64,000 nt of DNA from JAGVWJ01 sp964588555 (GTDB taxonomy: Archaea > Micrarchaeota > Micrarchaeia > Anstonellales > Bilamarchaeaceae). The stretch covers positions 86,531-150,530 of the forward strand of contig CAZPPT010000003.1 in the NCBI GenBank assembly GCA_964588555.1. Direction: 5' to 3'. The translations under genes were made by a program, and so were the position numbers. Of the stretch, positions 16,879-26,214 are shown piece by piece. The notes below the pieces were generated by a model. That model worked only from the letters and a program-made list of their open reading frames with translations. It was not told the DNA's origin and ran no database searches. The first letter of the stretch is position 1; every line of letters starts with the position of its first letter.

Positions 16879-18333
16879 TTATTTTACATCAAATGTCTTA
16901 AGTATGCGTTCGACATCCGCGTCATTAATCGCAGTACTTACCTCTGCCATTACGGAAAGGTTTTTTACAAGCGAACAGCTCGGACCTTCGGGGGTTTCGT
17001 TGGTACATAGCCGCCCCGTATGAGTTCCGTGAAGGTCACGCGCCTTAAAGTGGGGGTGCTTCTTGCTTAATGGAGAAATCAATCTTCGAAGGTGAGAAAT
17101 TGTCGAAAGGTAGCTCACGCGGTCAAGAAGCTGCGAAACGCCTGTTTGCCCTGCGATCCAGTTTCCAGTTGCCATTGCGTAGCGGATACGGTCTGCCATC
17201 GCATCCTGCCTAACCAATGTATGGACTTGTAGCCTCCGCCCACGCGCGTCTGCGCGGGATGCCTGGTAGACGATATCCTTTATAAGGAATTGGAATGCGT
17301 ACCTGAAAAGCTCCTCCATAAGTTCGCCGGCAAGCTTGACGCGTTTGTTTGCATAGTGGTCTTTATCATCAGGCGTCAATTCCTTGTGCGCGACACGCAC
17401 CGTCTTCTCAGCCATGTTTATAAGATACCTGGCCTTTTCAAGCCGTTCTGCCTTACTAACCCCAATGTGTGGCAAAAGATAGTTATCAATAAGGTTTTCC
17501 ATCCGTGTCAACCGAAATTCCGCCGGTTGCCCTGGTGAAAGCTTCCTGCTTAAGAGCTCAACAGCCTCTTCGCGGGTCTTGCTCTCCTCATTTTCAAGGT
17601 TCAGAATAATGTCATTCTGCACGTGCTTGTCTGATGAAAATGCCTTTCGGATATCCTGGTTTGACTCAAGTCCAAGGACACGCAAAAGCTGGATTAAGGA
17701 TAAGTTTGCAGGCGTAGAGGGGAATTCGCTTGTGAAGATGCCTTCAGCGTTGCGCTCAACGACACAACGTGCACGAAAACCGAAATAGGTTGAAAAGATC
17801 TTTGCAACAATGCCATTGCGTTCATGGGTAAGTATTAGCTTATTTGGAACGAGGTCCTCGATGCTTACAAGGACGCGTTCGCTGCCGTTAATAATAAAGT
17901 AACCGCCTGGATCCTCGGGATCTTCACCGTTCTCAACAAGCTCACTTTCACCCATGTTTGAAAGATAACATAATTTGGATTTTATCATGACTGGTATTTC
18001 ACCGATGAAGACGTCGCTATACGTCGGCCGTTCAACGCCGTTGAAAAGAGGGATTATTTCAAGAAACACGGGAGAAGCATACGTAAGATTCCTTAAGCGG
18101 GCCTCGAGGGGGAAAATCTGCCTGTAGCCGCCCTTTACCTCATAATACCACGGCATCTCAATGCGCACCTTGCCCAAGCGCAATTCAAACCCTTCAACGT
18201 TCGTCTGGATCTTGTCAATGCGGCTTACTACGTTTTGTATCCCGTTTTCAACAAAGCTGTTATATGATTCTAACTGCTGCTTGACAAGCGTATTGACGCG
18301 ATAATAAGCCTCGATCATACCTTTTGAAACCAT
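16879..18333 (-). CDS. rpoB2: DNA-directed RNA polymerase subunit B''
   Basis: N-terminal part of the second largest subunit, 484 residues from MVSKGMIEAYYRVNTLVKQQ. Conserved regions are GGYFIINGSERVLVSIEDL and the C-terminal ARDLHGTHTGRLCTNETPEG (rifampicin-pocket equivalent and start of the conserved block continued in B'). The ATG at 18333 is preceded by GGGGAT; an in-frame GTG at 18348 is the alternative. Confidence 0.95.
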   Translation of the reverse strand: MVSKGMIEAYYRVNTLVKQQLESYNSFVENGIQNVVSRIDKIQTNVEGFELRLGKVRIEMPWYYEVKGGYRQIFPLEARLRNLTYASPVFLEIIPLFNGVERPTYSDVFIGEIPVMIKSKLCYLSNMGESELVENGEDPEDPGGYFIINGSERVLVSIEDLVPNKLILTHERNGIVAKIFSTYFGFRARCVVERNAEGIFTSEFPSTPANLSLIQLLRVLGLESNQDIRKAFSSDKHVQNDIILNLENEESKTREEAVELLSRKLSPGQPAEFRLTRMENLIDNYLLPHIGVSKAERLEKARYLINMAEKTVRVAHKELTPDDKDHYANKRVKLAGELMEELFRYAFQFLIKDIVYQASRADARGRRLQVHTLVRQDAMADRIRYAMATGNWIAGQTGVSQLLDRVSYLSTISHLRRLISPLSKKHPHFKARDLHGTHTGRLCTNETPEGPSCSLVKNLSVMAEVSTAINDADVERILKTFDVK

Positions 18334-18361
18334 AGCCCTATCCCCCACGAGTGATTAACGT

Positions 18362-18613
18362 TTATTTAACCACAACTCGATAACTGACGTGTTTGCCAGT
18401 AACATCTTCCTGATGAATACGAATGATGTCCCCTTCTGCCGCCTTAAGCGCAACCACTGCTGCATCGGTTGATTTTATCTTAGGTAACTTTAGTTCATCG
18501 ATTCGATACTGCGTAAAAAGACGCTTTTTTTCGGATTCATCCAAAACTTCCATTTTTGGAACCAAGAAATAAGAGAGAACGTCTACTGTACTTACGGGTT
18601 TTTTCTTTGCCAA
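18362..18613 (-). CDS. rpoH: DNA-directed RNA polymerase subunit H
   Basis: Archaeal RpoH (Rpb5 C-terminal domain), 83 residues. It ends with the diagnostic LPKIKSTDAAVVALKAAEGD and IHQEDVTGKHVSYRVVVK. It is the first gene of the polymerase operon. A TATA-like TTTAAATG on the minus strand lies about 60 bases upstream (near 18672-18680). Confidence 0.93.
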   Translation of the reverse strand: MAKKKPVSTVDVLSYFLVPKMEVLDESEKKRLFTQYRIDELKLPKIKSTDAAVVALKAAEGDIIRIHQEDVTGKHVSYRVVVK

Positions 18614-18776
18614 AATACCACCAAGAGTCGAAGCTAGTGCTCGTGCAGCTGCGTCATATTATATAAAACAGAAACATTTAAAAAATGATTATGCGGAAAA
18701 CGCGATTTTTGTTCGTGGGTGCGTATTATTACAATAATTTAGAAACATTATAAAATTTGCTTGCAGGGAAGATAGT

Positions 18777-19346
18777 ATGAGAAAGATCATCAACTATCTC
18801 TTCGAAGTGGGGACACTTAAAAACATAAAACGAAGCGGCTGGTGGTGCGTAAACATACGCGATCCTGAAAGCGTTGCCGACCATAGCTATAGGGTCGGGA
18901 TAATCTCGTTCCTGCTTGCAAGGCTTGAAGGAGAAAGCGACCAAACTGCGCAGAAACTTGCATGTGCAGCCCTCTTTCACGACCTGCATGAAGCGCGCAT
19001 CCTCGATTTGCACAAAGTTGCTGCGAGATATATTGACGGCAAAGGTGCTGCAAAACAGGCGGAGAAGGAGCAAACAATGAATTTACCGGTAGCGATTCAA
19101 GAGTCGGTCAAAAAAGTCATTGGCGGTTTAAGCGGGCGTGAACGGGTCATTTTGAAGGATGCCGACCTACTTGAAGTTTCACTCCAGGCAAAGGAATATG
19201 TAGAAACAGGATACGTAAATGCATTGGAATGGATGGAAAACGCAGGTAAAAAGCTCAGGACAAAGAATGCCAAGAAGCTATTTAAAGAATTAAAAAAAGC
19301 AAAGACAAATGAATGGTACCGTGGATTAAAAAGGCTCGATGAATAG
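18777..19346 (+). CDS. HD-domain metal-dependent hydrolase (YfbR/HDDC2-like)
   Basis: Protein of 189 residues with the HD signature spread as VADHSYRVG (His), AALFHDLHEARI (His-Asp) and LKDADLLE (Asp). Length and pattern fit the YfbR/HDDC2 group, which act as 5'-deoxynucleotidases or related phosphohydrolases; the exact substrate cannot be told. It is divergent from rpoH, with an AT-rich promoter region between (TTATAAAA near 18750). Confidence 0.8.
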   Translation: MRKIINYLFEVGTLKNIKRSGWWCVNIRDPESVADHSYRVGIISFLLARLEGESDQTAQKLACAALFHDLHEARILDLHKVAARYIDGKGAAKQAEKEQTMNLPVAIQESVKKVIGGLSGRERVILKDADLLEVSLQAKEYVETGYVNALEWMENAGKKLRTKNAKKLFKELKKAKTNEWYRGLKRLDE

Positions 19347-19363
19347 GATGCAAGGTGAAATAG

Positions 19364-19477
19364 ATGGATGTAAAACAAGAAGTCAAAGGTCTTGAAAAAT
19401 TCAAAAAAACAGAACCCACACTTGAAAGGGGAAGAATTGATGAAAAAATTTGGTCAAAAATTTTGAACCGCGGTTGA
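19364..19477 (+). CDS. Possible small protein, 37 residues
   Basis: A short open frame begins ATGGATGTAAAACAAG, with GGTGA eight bases upstream, complementary to the 16S 3' end. It is lysine- and glutamate-rich (MDVKQEVKGLEKFKK start) and stops at 19475-19477. It follows the HD gene by 17 bases and could be cotranscribed. There is no recognised family, and chance is a real alternative for so short a frame. Confidence 0.35.
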   Translation: MDVKQEVKGLEKFKKTEPTLERGRIDEKIWSKILNRG

Positions 19478-19495
19478 TGGGAAAAAACCAAACAT

Positions 19496-20890
19496 TTAAT
19501 CGCCTACTTCAATCAAATACGCGTCCCCCCTTCCTAAATCGCTTTCAATGCAGCTGTCTTGGTTTCCCCAATCAGAGGCAAACACAATATATTTTCCATC
19601 CTGGGACCAGCTTGCGCGTGGCTGTACCCAATAACCGCATTCTGTTGAACGATGGTGTGCCAAACGAAGTACGCTTCCATTTATGTATTGTATAAATATT
19701 TCCCCTGAAAAAGGCACGTCGCCCCCGTTATTTGCCGTGACAAGGCATGCGTCTGCTGGCCCACGGCACGAGATGTGTGATTGTGTCCCCCAGTCCATTG
19801 CCTGCAAGTAAACTGGGTCTGCCACCCCTTCTCTTGACCCTGGAAGGTAGCGGATGCCCTGGCTTGGGCGGTTGTTATCATCTCCATTTACGAGTTCAAA
19901 GGTCATGAAGAATTCGCGGCCATCGCTTGTAATGCCAAGGTCGCCGTGCGGATGGCGGTCGTTGACCCGGCCGACAAACTCACCGGTCTTGATGTCAAAC
20001 GTTTCAAGACCGCTGCACCGTTCGGTGCCATCGCGTTCCCACTGTACTACAAGATAATTGCCAAGCGGCGAAACACCGACCCAGTCCGGCTCAAGTTCAC
20101 CATATTCAGGATCAGGGGCACATGCGCCCGAGTATAAAAAAGGAAGCGGGATTTGGGCACCAAGACGCCGATCCTCAAGATCAAGTGAAAAAATGGTTGC
20201 CGACCCGTCCTGATTTGACGCAAGGCCAGCAAGCCACCTGCCATCACGCGACAATTCATCAAAAGATTGGGTGGGACGAATCCGCGTGTAAGGGAGCGAA
20301 AATGTAAAAACTGTTTCCACGACGCCCGTATCGATGTTTGTGTATTGAACTAAAAGCGTTTCATCAGCATTTGAATCAAAATGGACCATCGTGTGTTCTT
20401 TTGCCGGCTGCCAGCGCGGATTGTTTACCGAGTCTGGTAGAAAGGCGTATGCAAGCACACCGTTATCAACACGACGGACGAGATATTCTTCGTTTTCAAT
20501 AAGAAAGATGTACTGATTGTCTGATGAAAATGCCTGGAGCTGTGAATAGGCATGTGTCCCAAACCCACCATTTGTTGCCAAATCAGTAAGTCGCGTAATT
20601 AGCATGCCAAATGTCGGGTCTGTAATGGAACGCCCTGCGGGGGGCTCGCTAACAGGTTGGGTGCTTACTGTTGATTGGCCAGCGATACCTCCCGATACGC
20701 CCGACAGTGGGTCACTGACTAAATCAGATTGGCCACGAACCGTTGGGACAATCTGGTCTAAAGAGGATAATGAGTCCTCACTGGTACGCTCGCCAAGAGG
20801 GGCATCTTCAGATACGGGACGTTTCTCCTGCGCCAACAGGCAACCTGCAAAAAGAATACAAAACATAAACAAGCTAATGGCGTATTTCAT
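19496..20890 (-). CDS. Exported lipoprotein-like protein with TolB/PD40-type beta-propeller repeats
   Basis: 464 residues. The N-terminus MKYAISLFMFCILFAGCLLA is a signal sequence with a lipobox-like FAGC. A Ser/Thr/Pro-rich stretch follows. From about residue 110 on, repeated blade-like motifs occur: FSSDNQYIFLIEN, LSRDGRWLAGLASN, VSPLGNYLVVQWE, ITSDGREFFMTFE and WSQDGKYIVFASDWG. These resemble WD40-like PD40 repeats of TolB-type propellers. Function is unknown; it probably acts at the cell surface. Confidence 0.7.
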   Translation of the reverse strand: MKYAISLFMFCILFAGCLLAQEKRPVSEDAPLGERTSEDSLSSLDQIVPTVRGQSDLVSDPLSGVSGGIAGQSTVSTQPVSEPPAGRSITDPTFGMLITRLTDLATNGGFGTHAYSQLQAFSSDNQYIFLIENEEYLVRRVDNGVLAYAFLPDSVNNPRWQPAKEHTMVHFDSNADETLLVQYTNIDTGVVETVFTFSLPYTRIRPTQSFDELSRDGRWLAGLASNQDGSATIFSLDLEDRRLGAQIPLPFLYSGACAPDPEYGELEPDWVGVSPLGNYLVVQWERDGTERCSGLETFDIKTGEFVGRVNDRHPHGDLGITSDGREFFMTFELVNGDDNNRPSQGIRYLPGSREGVADPVYLQAMDWGTQSHISCRGPADACLVTANNGGDVPFSGEIFIQYINGSVLRLAHHRSTECGYWVQPRASWSQDGKYIVFASDWGNQDSCIESDLGRGDAYLIEVGD

Positions 20891-20948
20891 ATAACCACAT
20901 CGTAACTACCATTTAATGTTTTATAAATCCATAGCGAGATTATAAATC

Positions 20949-21329
20949 ATGCGCACATACTCAAAAGGGTCCAGGGCAGAACGGGAACTGATTGACCACT
21001 TTTCGCAAAAGGGATTCTGTGTGATACGGGCGGCAGGAAGCGGCGTAAACTCATTAAGCCCAGACTTATTAGTCTTCCGGCATGGGATGCAGATTGCATT
21101 TGAATCAAAGGCACATGAGAAAACATCCCTCCAGATCCCAAAGGACCAAATAGAAGGGTTAAAACGGTGGGAAGAAATCACTGGCATTACTGCCCTTGTT
21201 GCATGGCGCCGTAACAGGAAGGGCTGGCGGTTTATCCCAGTGCACCTGTTTGAGGAAAACGAACAGAGCTATTCTTTTTCCTGGGGGCGCGCAGAACTCA
21301 TTGGAAAAACTTTGGAGGAGTTTGTATGA
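20949..21329 (+). CDS. hjc: Archaeal Holliday junction resolvase Hjc
   Basis: 126 residues with the nuclease motif in order: SRAERELIDHF (Glu), GSGVNSLSPDLLVF (Asp), IAFESKAHE (Glu-x-Lys). This is the archaeal Hjc pattern; Hjc resolves four-way junctions during recombination. It overlaps the next gene by 4 bases (ATGA), so they form an operon. Confidence 0.9.
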   Translation: MRTYSKGSRAERELIDHFSQKGFCVIRAAGSGVNSLSPDLLVFRHGMQIAFESKAHEKTSLQIPKDQIEGLKRWEEITGITALVAWRRNRKGWRFIPVHLFEENEQSYSFSWGRAELIGKTLEEFV

Positions 21330-21718
21330 AAACAATAAAGCAAACAGTTATCTTCAAGGCAACGCCGCATGACGTCTACGAAACACTCATGGATTCTAAA
21401 AAACATGCAAGATTTACTGGGTCGTCCGCAGAGATCAGTCGCGATGTCGGTGGCGAATTTAGCGTGTATGATGGTGGCTTACTTGGCACGAATGTCGAGC
21501 TTATACCTGATAAAAAAATAGTACAAAAATGGCGCTGTGTTATGGAAAACTGGCCAGATGACCATTATTCAACTGCCACTTTTTCACTTAAGAACGTAAA
21601 AGAAGGAACTGAACTTACGCTTACTCAAAGCAGTGTGCCGGATGCCTGCTATGAAGAAATCAGCGAAGGATGGAATGAGTATTACTGGAAGCCTATGAAG
21701 AAGATGATGGAAAAATAG
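21326..21718 (+). CDS. SRPBCC / AHSA1-domain protein
   Basis: 130 residues with the START-like AHSA1 fold signature: FKATPHDVYETLMDSKKHAR at the start, GGEFSVYDGGLLGTNVELIP in the middle and a C-terminal WNEYYWKPMKKMMEK helix. The family is related to the Hsp90 co-chaperone Aha1 C-terminal domain, but single-domain prokaryotic members have varied or unknown roles. It is coupled to hjc by a 4-base overlap. Confidence 0.8.
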   Translation: MKTIKQTVIFKATPHDVYETLMDSKKHARFTGSSAEISRDVGGEFSVYDGGLLGTNVELIPDKKIVQKWRCVMENWPDDHYSTATFSLKNVKEGTELTLTQSSVPDACYEEISEGWNEYYWKPMKKMMEK

Positions 21719-21772
21719 CTCATTTTTTTCCATAATTGAACATTTAAAAGAACTTTGCTACATCGAATTTAT

Positions 21773-22831
21773 ATGGAAATACGGCACAAAAAACAAAACC
21801 ATATAAAATACCGGGTAAGGAGAGAAAAAAATAGGTCACACGGTTTTGGCAGGTCCCGGCCGCGGATTCCAACAAAGCGTGAGAAAGCACTTTTTATTAG
21901 TAGTATAACGCAGTGCCTTTATGAATCAAATTTTAAAGGCATGAAAAAAATATTTGAAAGAAATAAAGAGATAGCCCGATTTTGCAAGACACGAGTAATG
22001 CGGGCGATAGAGAAAGAATGCCTGACAAGGAGGCATACGCAGACATACATGGATGGTGAATGGATCTCAGCTATGCTTGAAATGGCCGCCGAAATCGAAC
22101 AATTTATTCGGCCTCGTTTTTTAAGGGCGATCCGTACGCTGTCATTTATTTCTGAGGAAGACAGAAAAATTACACAACTGGCTATGCATGGCATTTATTG
22201 TGCATCAATAGCGCCCACGCAATATAGAGAACTTGGGGGTCGGGAAGAGGACGGAGTTGCGTACGTAGTAACTAGAAAAATACCGATTGCAAAAATAACA
22301 ACCGACCTGTTGGTAGAGCGGGACAAAATAAAAGTAAGTACGGGTTGCCGCATTAATGGCGGGGAAGAAACGGATATTTTACGTCTTCATAAAATGCAGG
22401 TTGACATAGCGCCATTGACATATGCATCATATACTAAATATGAATGGGTTCGCTTCATGACTGATGATGGAGTGCTCGTGAATTTTTTGAAGCCATTTGA
22501 AAAGGGAATTACATTTGATCTGGATACACTCATTGGACCAATATTTAGATTAGTTTCGCTGCCGGCAAATCAACGGGCGCGGATCGCAACAAAAGTTACC
22601 GACTATCTTGTTAAGATGGATGAGGAACATGGTGAAGGAACTGTTGCAGTATGCTTTACAATTGATGGAAAGGACTGGATAATGGCACTTTCATATGGTG
22701 AAGACACACGTTGGCTTGCAGATTATTTTGAGAGCCCATATAAGCAGGTATTTACAATTGAAGTGAGATTAAATAGAGAAGGAGAAGTTGAACTTACGAC
22801 TAATAGAGTAACGCGTACCCCGGCGCTCTAA
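21773..22831 (+). CDS. Hypothetical protein, 352 residues
   Basis: I do not recognise this protein. It starts with a strongly basic segment (KQNHIKYRVRREKNRSHGFG), has no signal peptide or membrane segment, and is mixed alpha/beta in the second half (ITFDLDTLIGPIFRLVSLPA). The ATG at 21773 is chosen over a TTG six codons upstream. Its stop overlaps the kae1 stop (convergent). A TTTATATGG near the start may be part of a promoter, giving a near-leaderless mRNA. Confidence 0.6.
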   Translation: MEIRHKKQNHIKYRVRREKNRSHGFGRSRPRIPTKREKALFISSITQCLYESNFKGMKKIFERNKEIARFCKTRVMRAIEKECLTRRHTQTYMDGEWISAMLEMAAEIEQFIRPRFLRAIRTLSFISEEDRKITQLAMHGIYCASIAPTQYRELGGREEDGVAYVVTRKIPIAKITTDLLVERDKIKVSTGCRINGGEETDILRLHKMQVDIAPLTYASYTKYEWVRFMTDDGVLVNFLKPFEKGITFDLDTLIGPIFRLVSLPANQRARIATKVTDYLVKMDEEHGEGTVAVCFTIDGKDWIMALSYGEDTRWLADYFESPYKQVFTIEVRLNREGEVELTTNRVTRTPAL

Positions 22832-23822
22832 AAACTAAAAACATCCTTCATCCGGTCAATCCTATAATTAGTAATAATGTTCCAGTGATCAAGTGATTTA
22901 GTCCCAAACTTCTTATATAAAACTTCCCCCGCATATGCAATCATTGCACCATTGTCTCTGTTAAACTCATCAGCCGCAACGCCAAATGCAACGCCGTCTT
23001 CATCACACATGGTCCTGAGCATCCCCTGGAGCCTCCTATTCTGTGCAACACCGCCGCATACGACTACGGATTTTTTCTTTGTTAAGAATAATGCACGTTC
23101 AGTTGCCTCGCAGCTCATGCTAAATGCAGTTTCCATAAGTGAATAGGTAAGGTCTTCTTTTGAATGAGTTTCGATTAGTTTTGATGCCTGTGTTAAGAGG
23201 CCTGAAAATACCAAATTCATTCCTTTTACAGTATATGGCAATTCAACATATTTTCCTGACTTTGCAAGCTGCTCTAAGACACTTCCGTGTGCGTATTCTA
23301 GACCAAGCGCCCTCCCAAAGGTATCAAATAAATTGCCAATTCCAATATCAAGCGTCTCACCAAGTACATGATACCATTCGCCTTCGCGCACAAGAATCTG
23401 AGAGTTTCCGCCGCTTACATATAAGATAAGCGGATCAGCTAGTCCGGTCGTATGTTCTGTGATTTTGACGTGCGCGTAGGGGTGGTTCACCCCAATAATC
23501 GGCTTATCGTATCGTGCCGCAAGGTATTTTGCACCGGCAGTCCCAACAGACAACGCGGCACCGATTCCCGGACCTTGCGAAAATGCAATAAGATCGATAT
23601 CATTAATTGAAATGCGCGCTTTTTCGAGATTTTCGCGTAATATGCGTTTAAATACTTCGGCGTGATGGTCTGCGATCTTGCGTGGAATGAGCCCTTCATT
23701 CTTTGGCTTGTAGATGTCGTGAATGTTTGCAAGGACCTTGCCGTCCTGGAGGATGCCGATGCCGAGCGTATTTCTGCCGTTTAGCGTGCAGTACACTCGA
23801 TACCGAGGGTTGTTAAAGTCAT
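22828..23822 (-). CDS. kae1: tRNA threonylcarbamoyladenosine protein Kae1/TsaD with apparent 5' frameshift
   Basis: Kae1 makes the N6-threonylcarbamoyl group of A37 in ANN-decoding tRNAs. The main frame (23796 to 22828, starting at a GTG) has the metal-binding GVNHPYAHVKI, LYVSGGNSQI, VVCGGVAQNRRL and FNRDNGAMIAYAG. The expected N-terminal nucleotide-loop sequence is not in this frame. It is encoded just upstream in another frame from an ATG at 23822: MTLTTLGIECTAR then stop (23781-23783). The LGIECTA is a clear Kae1 start, so the two frames together give the full gene. There is no Bud32 kinase fusion. Confidence 0.88.
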
Positions 23823-23860
23823 AGAAAATATATTGATGGCAAGAATTAAAATAAGGGCGA

Positions 23861-24931
23861 GTGAAAAGAAAAGAAAAAAAACTACGAAGAATCCATTATA
23901 AAACTTTATTAAGAATACAGGTTATGACTTTCGCATTAAAGCCATTATCATTAATGTTATTATGCATAATTTTGGGGTCAGCTATCGGAATTTATCTAAA
24001 CCCTTCTTTAACAAAATCTATTTTAGAAAATCAGCTCCAGCTAGTTGCTAAACAAAAATATGACCAGTTATATCAGGAATATTTGACCGTATCTAACGAC
24101 AAAAACGAGATTCAAAATTCATGGTACGACATAAACAAGAAATATCAACAAAAAACATACGAATGCAACGACACTCAAAATAAATTAACTAGCTGCGAAA
24201 GTGAAGTAGATTCTCTAAAAACTAACGTACTGTTCAAGGGGAGCAAAGCAACAATCAACTTTAAGCTATTAGATGGAAATACATACTATCAAATTTATGA
24301 CGCTCAGATGATGAATAGTTTTATCATAGAGGGCGAACTTAACAGATTGATAATAAAAAATTATAATGATGGGTATGATACTCGTATCCTAAGTAATTAT
24401 TTTGGGCAAGAGAGAATGAATCGATTCTTATACAACTATGAAATTCAACCAATTATGGCTCTTAGAAGCAACCAGGGCACTGACATATATGTTCAAAATT
24501 ATCTTGCATTTAAAGATACTGAAAGTATGAGGCCTTTATCCAACTACATACAACAAAAATCAAAGACAAACAAGGAGTTCTTAAAAAATTTATTGTATGT
24601 AAAAAGTCAAATAAATACATATAGCTTTAATCTTATAGGACAACCACGCTATCCATTAGAAACATTCTTAGAGGGCGGTGGAGATTGTGGTGCATCAGTC
24701 ATTTTGATAGGTAGTATGATAAAGGCAACTCACCCAGGTTGGAAAGTTCAATTATGGGCAGTAAACTCCAATTCAATCTCTAATCCAGGCACTGAGGTGA
24801 ATCACGCCATTCTTTACGTAGACAATGGTGAAGACATAAAACTTTTTATTGAAACTACTTCTAACAATCCAGATAATGCCATGAATTATTATAATGGAAA
24901 AGAAGTTAGCGGGTGGGCATTTGACCTATAA
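23861..24931 (+). CDS. Membrane-anchored transglutaminase-like cysteine protease domain protein
   Basis: 356 residues. A basic N-terminus is followed by one membrane helix (LMLLCIILGSAIGIYL, about 33-48), then a coiled-coil-like stretch (KQKYDQLYQEYLTV to about 115). The C-terminal part shows LEGGGDCGASVILIGSMIKA, then EVNHAILYVDNG and FIETT, which fit the Cys-His-Asp/Glu order of transglutaminase-like (TGc) domains. The start codon is GTG. The gene is more AT-rich than its neighbours, which suggests later acquisition. The substrate is unknown; it would act outside the membrane. Confidence 0.65.
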   Translation: MKRKEKKLRRIHYKTLLRIQVMTFALKPLSLMLLCIILGSAIGIYLNPSLTKSILENQLQLVAKQKYDQLYQEYLTVSNDKNEIQNSWYDINKKYQQKTYECNDTQNKLTSCESEVDSLKTNVLFKGSKATINFKLLDGNTYYQIYDAQMMNSFIIEGELNRLIIKNYNDGYDTRILSNYFGQERMNRFLYNYEIQPIMALRSNQGTDIYVQNYLAFKDTESMRPLSNYIQQKSKTNKEFLKNLLYVKSQINTYSFNLIGQPRYPLETFLEGGGDCGASVILIGSMIKATHPGWKVQLWAVNSNSISNPGTEVNHAILYVDNGEDIKLFIETTSNNPDNAMNYYNGKEVSGWAFDL

Positions 24932-25054
24932 ATAGAGTAAGTTTTCGACCAACACCACCACTTTTTCGAGAATTTAGGGATCTTAACAGTTCAGTACATT
25001 AGTAAAAACCCTCCATTCAATATAAACAATTATCAAATTCGATCCCTAAAGTAA

Positions 25055-25663
25055 TCATACGTCCACCCGTATAACAAATATTGCAAGCGCGTTATAAAGC
25101 ATGTGGATAAGTATTGGCGAAACAATGCTACGGGTTCGTAAATAGATATGGGCAAGGATAAGGCCAAGCACCAATACGCCGACTACCTGTACGATTGAAC
25201 CGTACGTGATATGGGCGATCGAAAAGAGAATCGATGAAATGATCGGGCCAAAACGGGATGTAAGAAACCCCCGAAAGAACAGTTCTTCGCTGACCGGCGC
25301 AACGAGGACTGCAAATAAAAGAAGCGAAATCGGAAAATCAAGAACAAGCTGCGATACCCTTTGGCCGTCTTCCTGGAGGCCAGTAAAAAATCCATATATG
25401 ACCAGGTTCATAAAAATAAGAACGAACATAAACAAGGCAAAGCCCCCAATAGTATATTGAAGGTTATATCTTGTGTTTCCCGGAATGCCAAGCTTCTTGA
25501 ACGTAGTGGACATGTTTTTTTCATAGAGAAAAAAGAGCGAAAGAAAGAAAAGTGCGGCATGCTGGGATAATGCGCGGATAAGGATGGAATCAATTGGAAG
25601 AATAAGGCTTACTATGAAAACAATAAGGGAGAATGAGAATAATATAAGGAAATATTTTTTCAT
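25055..25663 (-). CDS. CPBP-family intramembrane protease (CAAX protease/Abi type)
   Basis: 202 residues with about six hydrophobic helices from MKKYFLILFSFSLIVFIVSL. The diagnostic motif is APVSEELFFRGFL (Glu-Glu-x3-Arg), with FSIAHITYG further on supplying the second metal-binding His. Family members are glutamate intramembrane proteases with varied roles. The start at 25663 is the first family-like Met; upstream codons would run across the divergent promoter. Confidence 0.82.
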   Translation of the reverse strand: MKKYFLILFSFSLIVFIVSLILPIDSILIRALSQHAALFFLSLFFLYEKNMSTTFKKLGIPGNTRYNLQYTIGGFALFMFVLIFMNLVIYGFFTGLQEDGQRVSQLVLDFPISLLLFAVLVAPVSEELFFRGFLTSRFGPIISSILFSIAHITYGSIVQVVGVLVLGLILAHIYLRTRSIVSPILIHMLYNALAIFVIRVDV

Positions 25664-25714
25664 ATATAAATAGGGATGTACGTTATTAAAAATAGTGCAC
25701 AACAATATCAAAGC

Positions 25715-26020
25715 ATGGTTTTGTTTACCCGCCTTGACGAAGTTATTCTTGAAGGCATACGCCACCTTGACACCAGAAAACCGGTCACCGTCAATGAGCT
25801 GGCACGAAAATTGCATGTGAAAACACTTGGGGTGAGGTTTCCGGAAAAAACCAAAGCAATATTGTGTAGGATAGAAAGAAATCCTGAATTAAAAGAAGAA
25901 TGGAAAGGGTGTATCCGGGAACATAGGCGGTATCTTGCCCAGCTAAGAAAGGATAAAAAAGGCGGAGTTAAAAGTAGTAAAAAAAGAGACCGTCCCCGCA
26001 CCGTATGTATAGTGTGGTGA
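25715..26020 (+). CDS. Hypothetical protein, possible helix-turn-helix
   Basis: 101 residues from MVLFTRLDEVILEGIRHLDT, with a helix-turn-helix-looking segment KPVTVNELARKLHVKT and a basic C-terminus (KDKKGGVKSSKKRDRPR). An earlier ATG at 25676 would leave only 12 bases to the divergent protease gene, where a TATATAAATA element lies, so the later start is preferred. There is no family assignment. Confidence 0.5.
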   Translation: MVLFTRLDEVILEGIRHLDTRKPVTVNELARKLHVKTLGVRFPEKTKAILCRIERNPELKEEWKGCIREHRRYLAQLRKDKKGGVKSSKKRDRPRTVCIVW

Positions 26021-26025
26021 CCGAA

Positions 26026-26199
26026 TTATTTCTTCTCAAAATATCCGCACTTCCCGCAGGACCTGCGATCCTTGTGCTCTGCAAGGCGAACGCCTGGCCC
26101 GCATTTTGGACAATTCTTGCCTGCCTTATATGCCTTAGTAATTCGTTCTTTCTTTTTTGGAGGTGCCTTTGGGGCTTCCTTTTTCTTTTCTTCTGCCAT
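26026..26199 (-). CDS. rps27ae: Ribosomal protein eS31 (S27ae)
   Basis: 57 residues from MAEEKKKEAPKAPPKKKER, ending in a zinc ribbon CPKCGPGV...CGKCGYFEKK. In eukaryotes this protein is fused to ubiquitin; here, as in other archaea, it stands alone. It follows eS24 by 15 bases. Confidence 0.93.
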   Translation of the reverse strand: MAEEKKKEAPKAPPKKKERITKAYKAGKNCPKCGPGVRLAEHKDRRSCGKCGYFEKK

Positions 26200-26214
26200 A
26201 AGTATCACATCAGA

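Noticed and set aside
25664..25816. N-terminal extension of the CPBP protease
   Set aside because: It would cross the divergent promoter and lacks hydrophobic character; MKKYFLILF is a normal membrane start.
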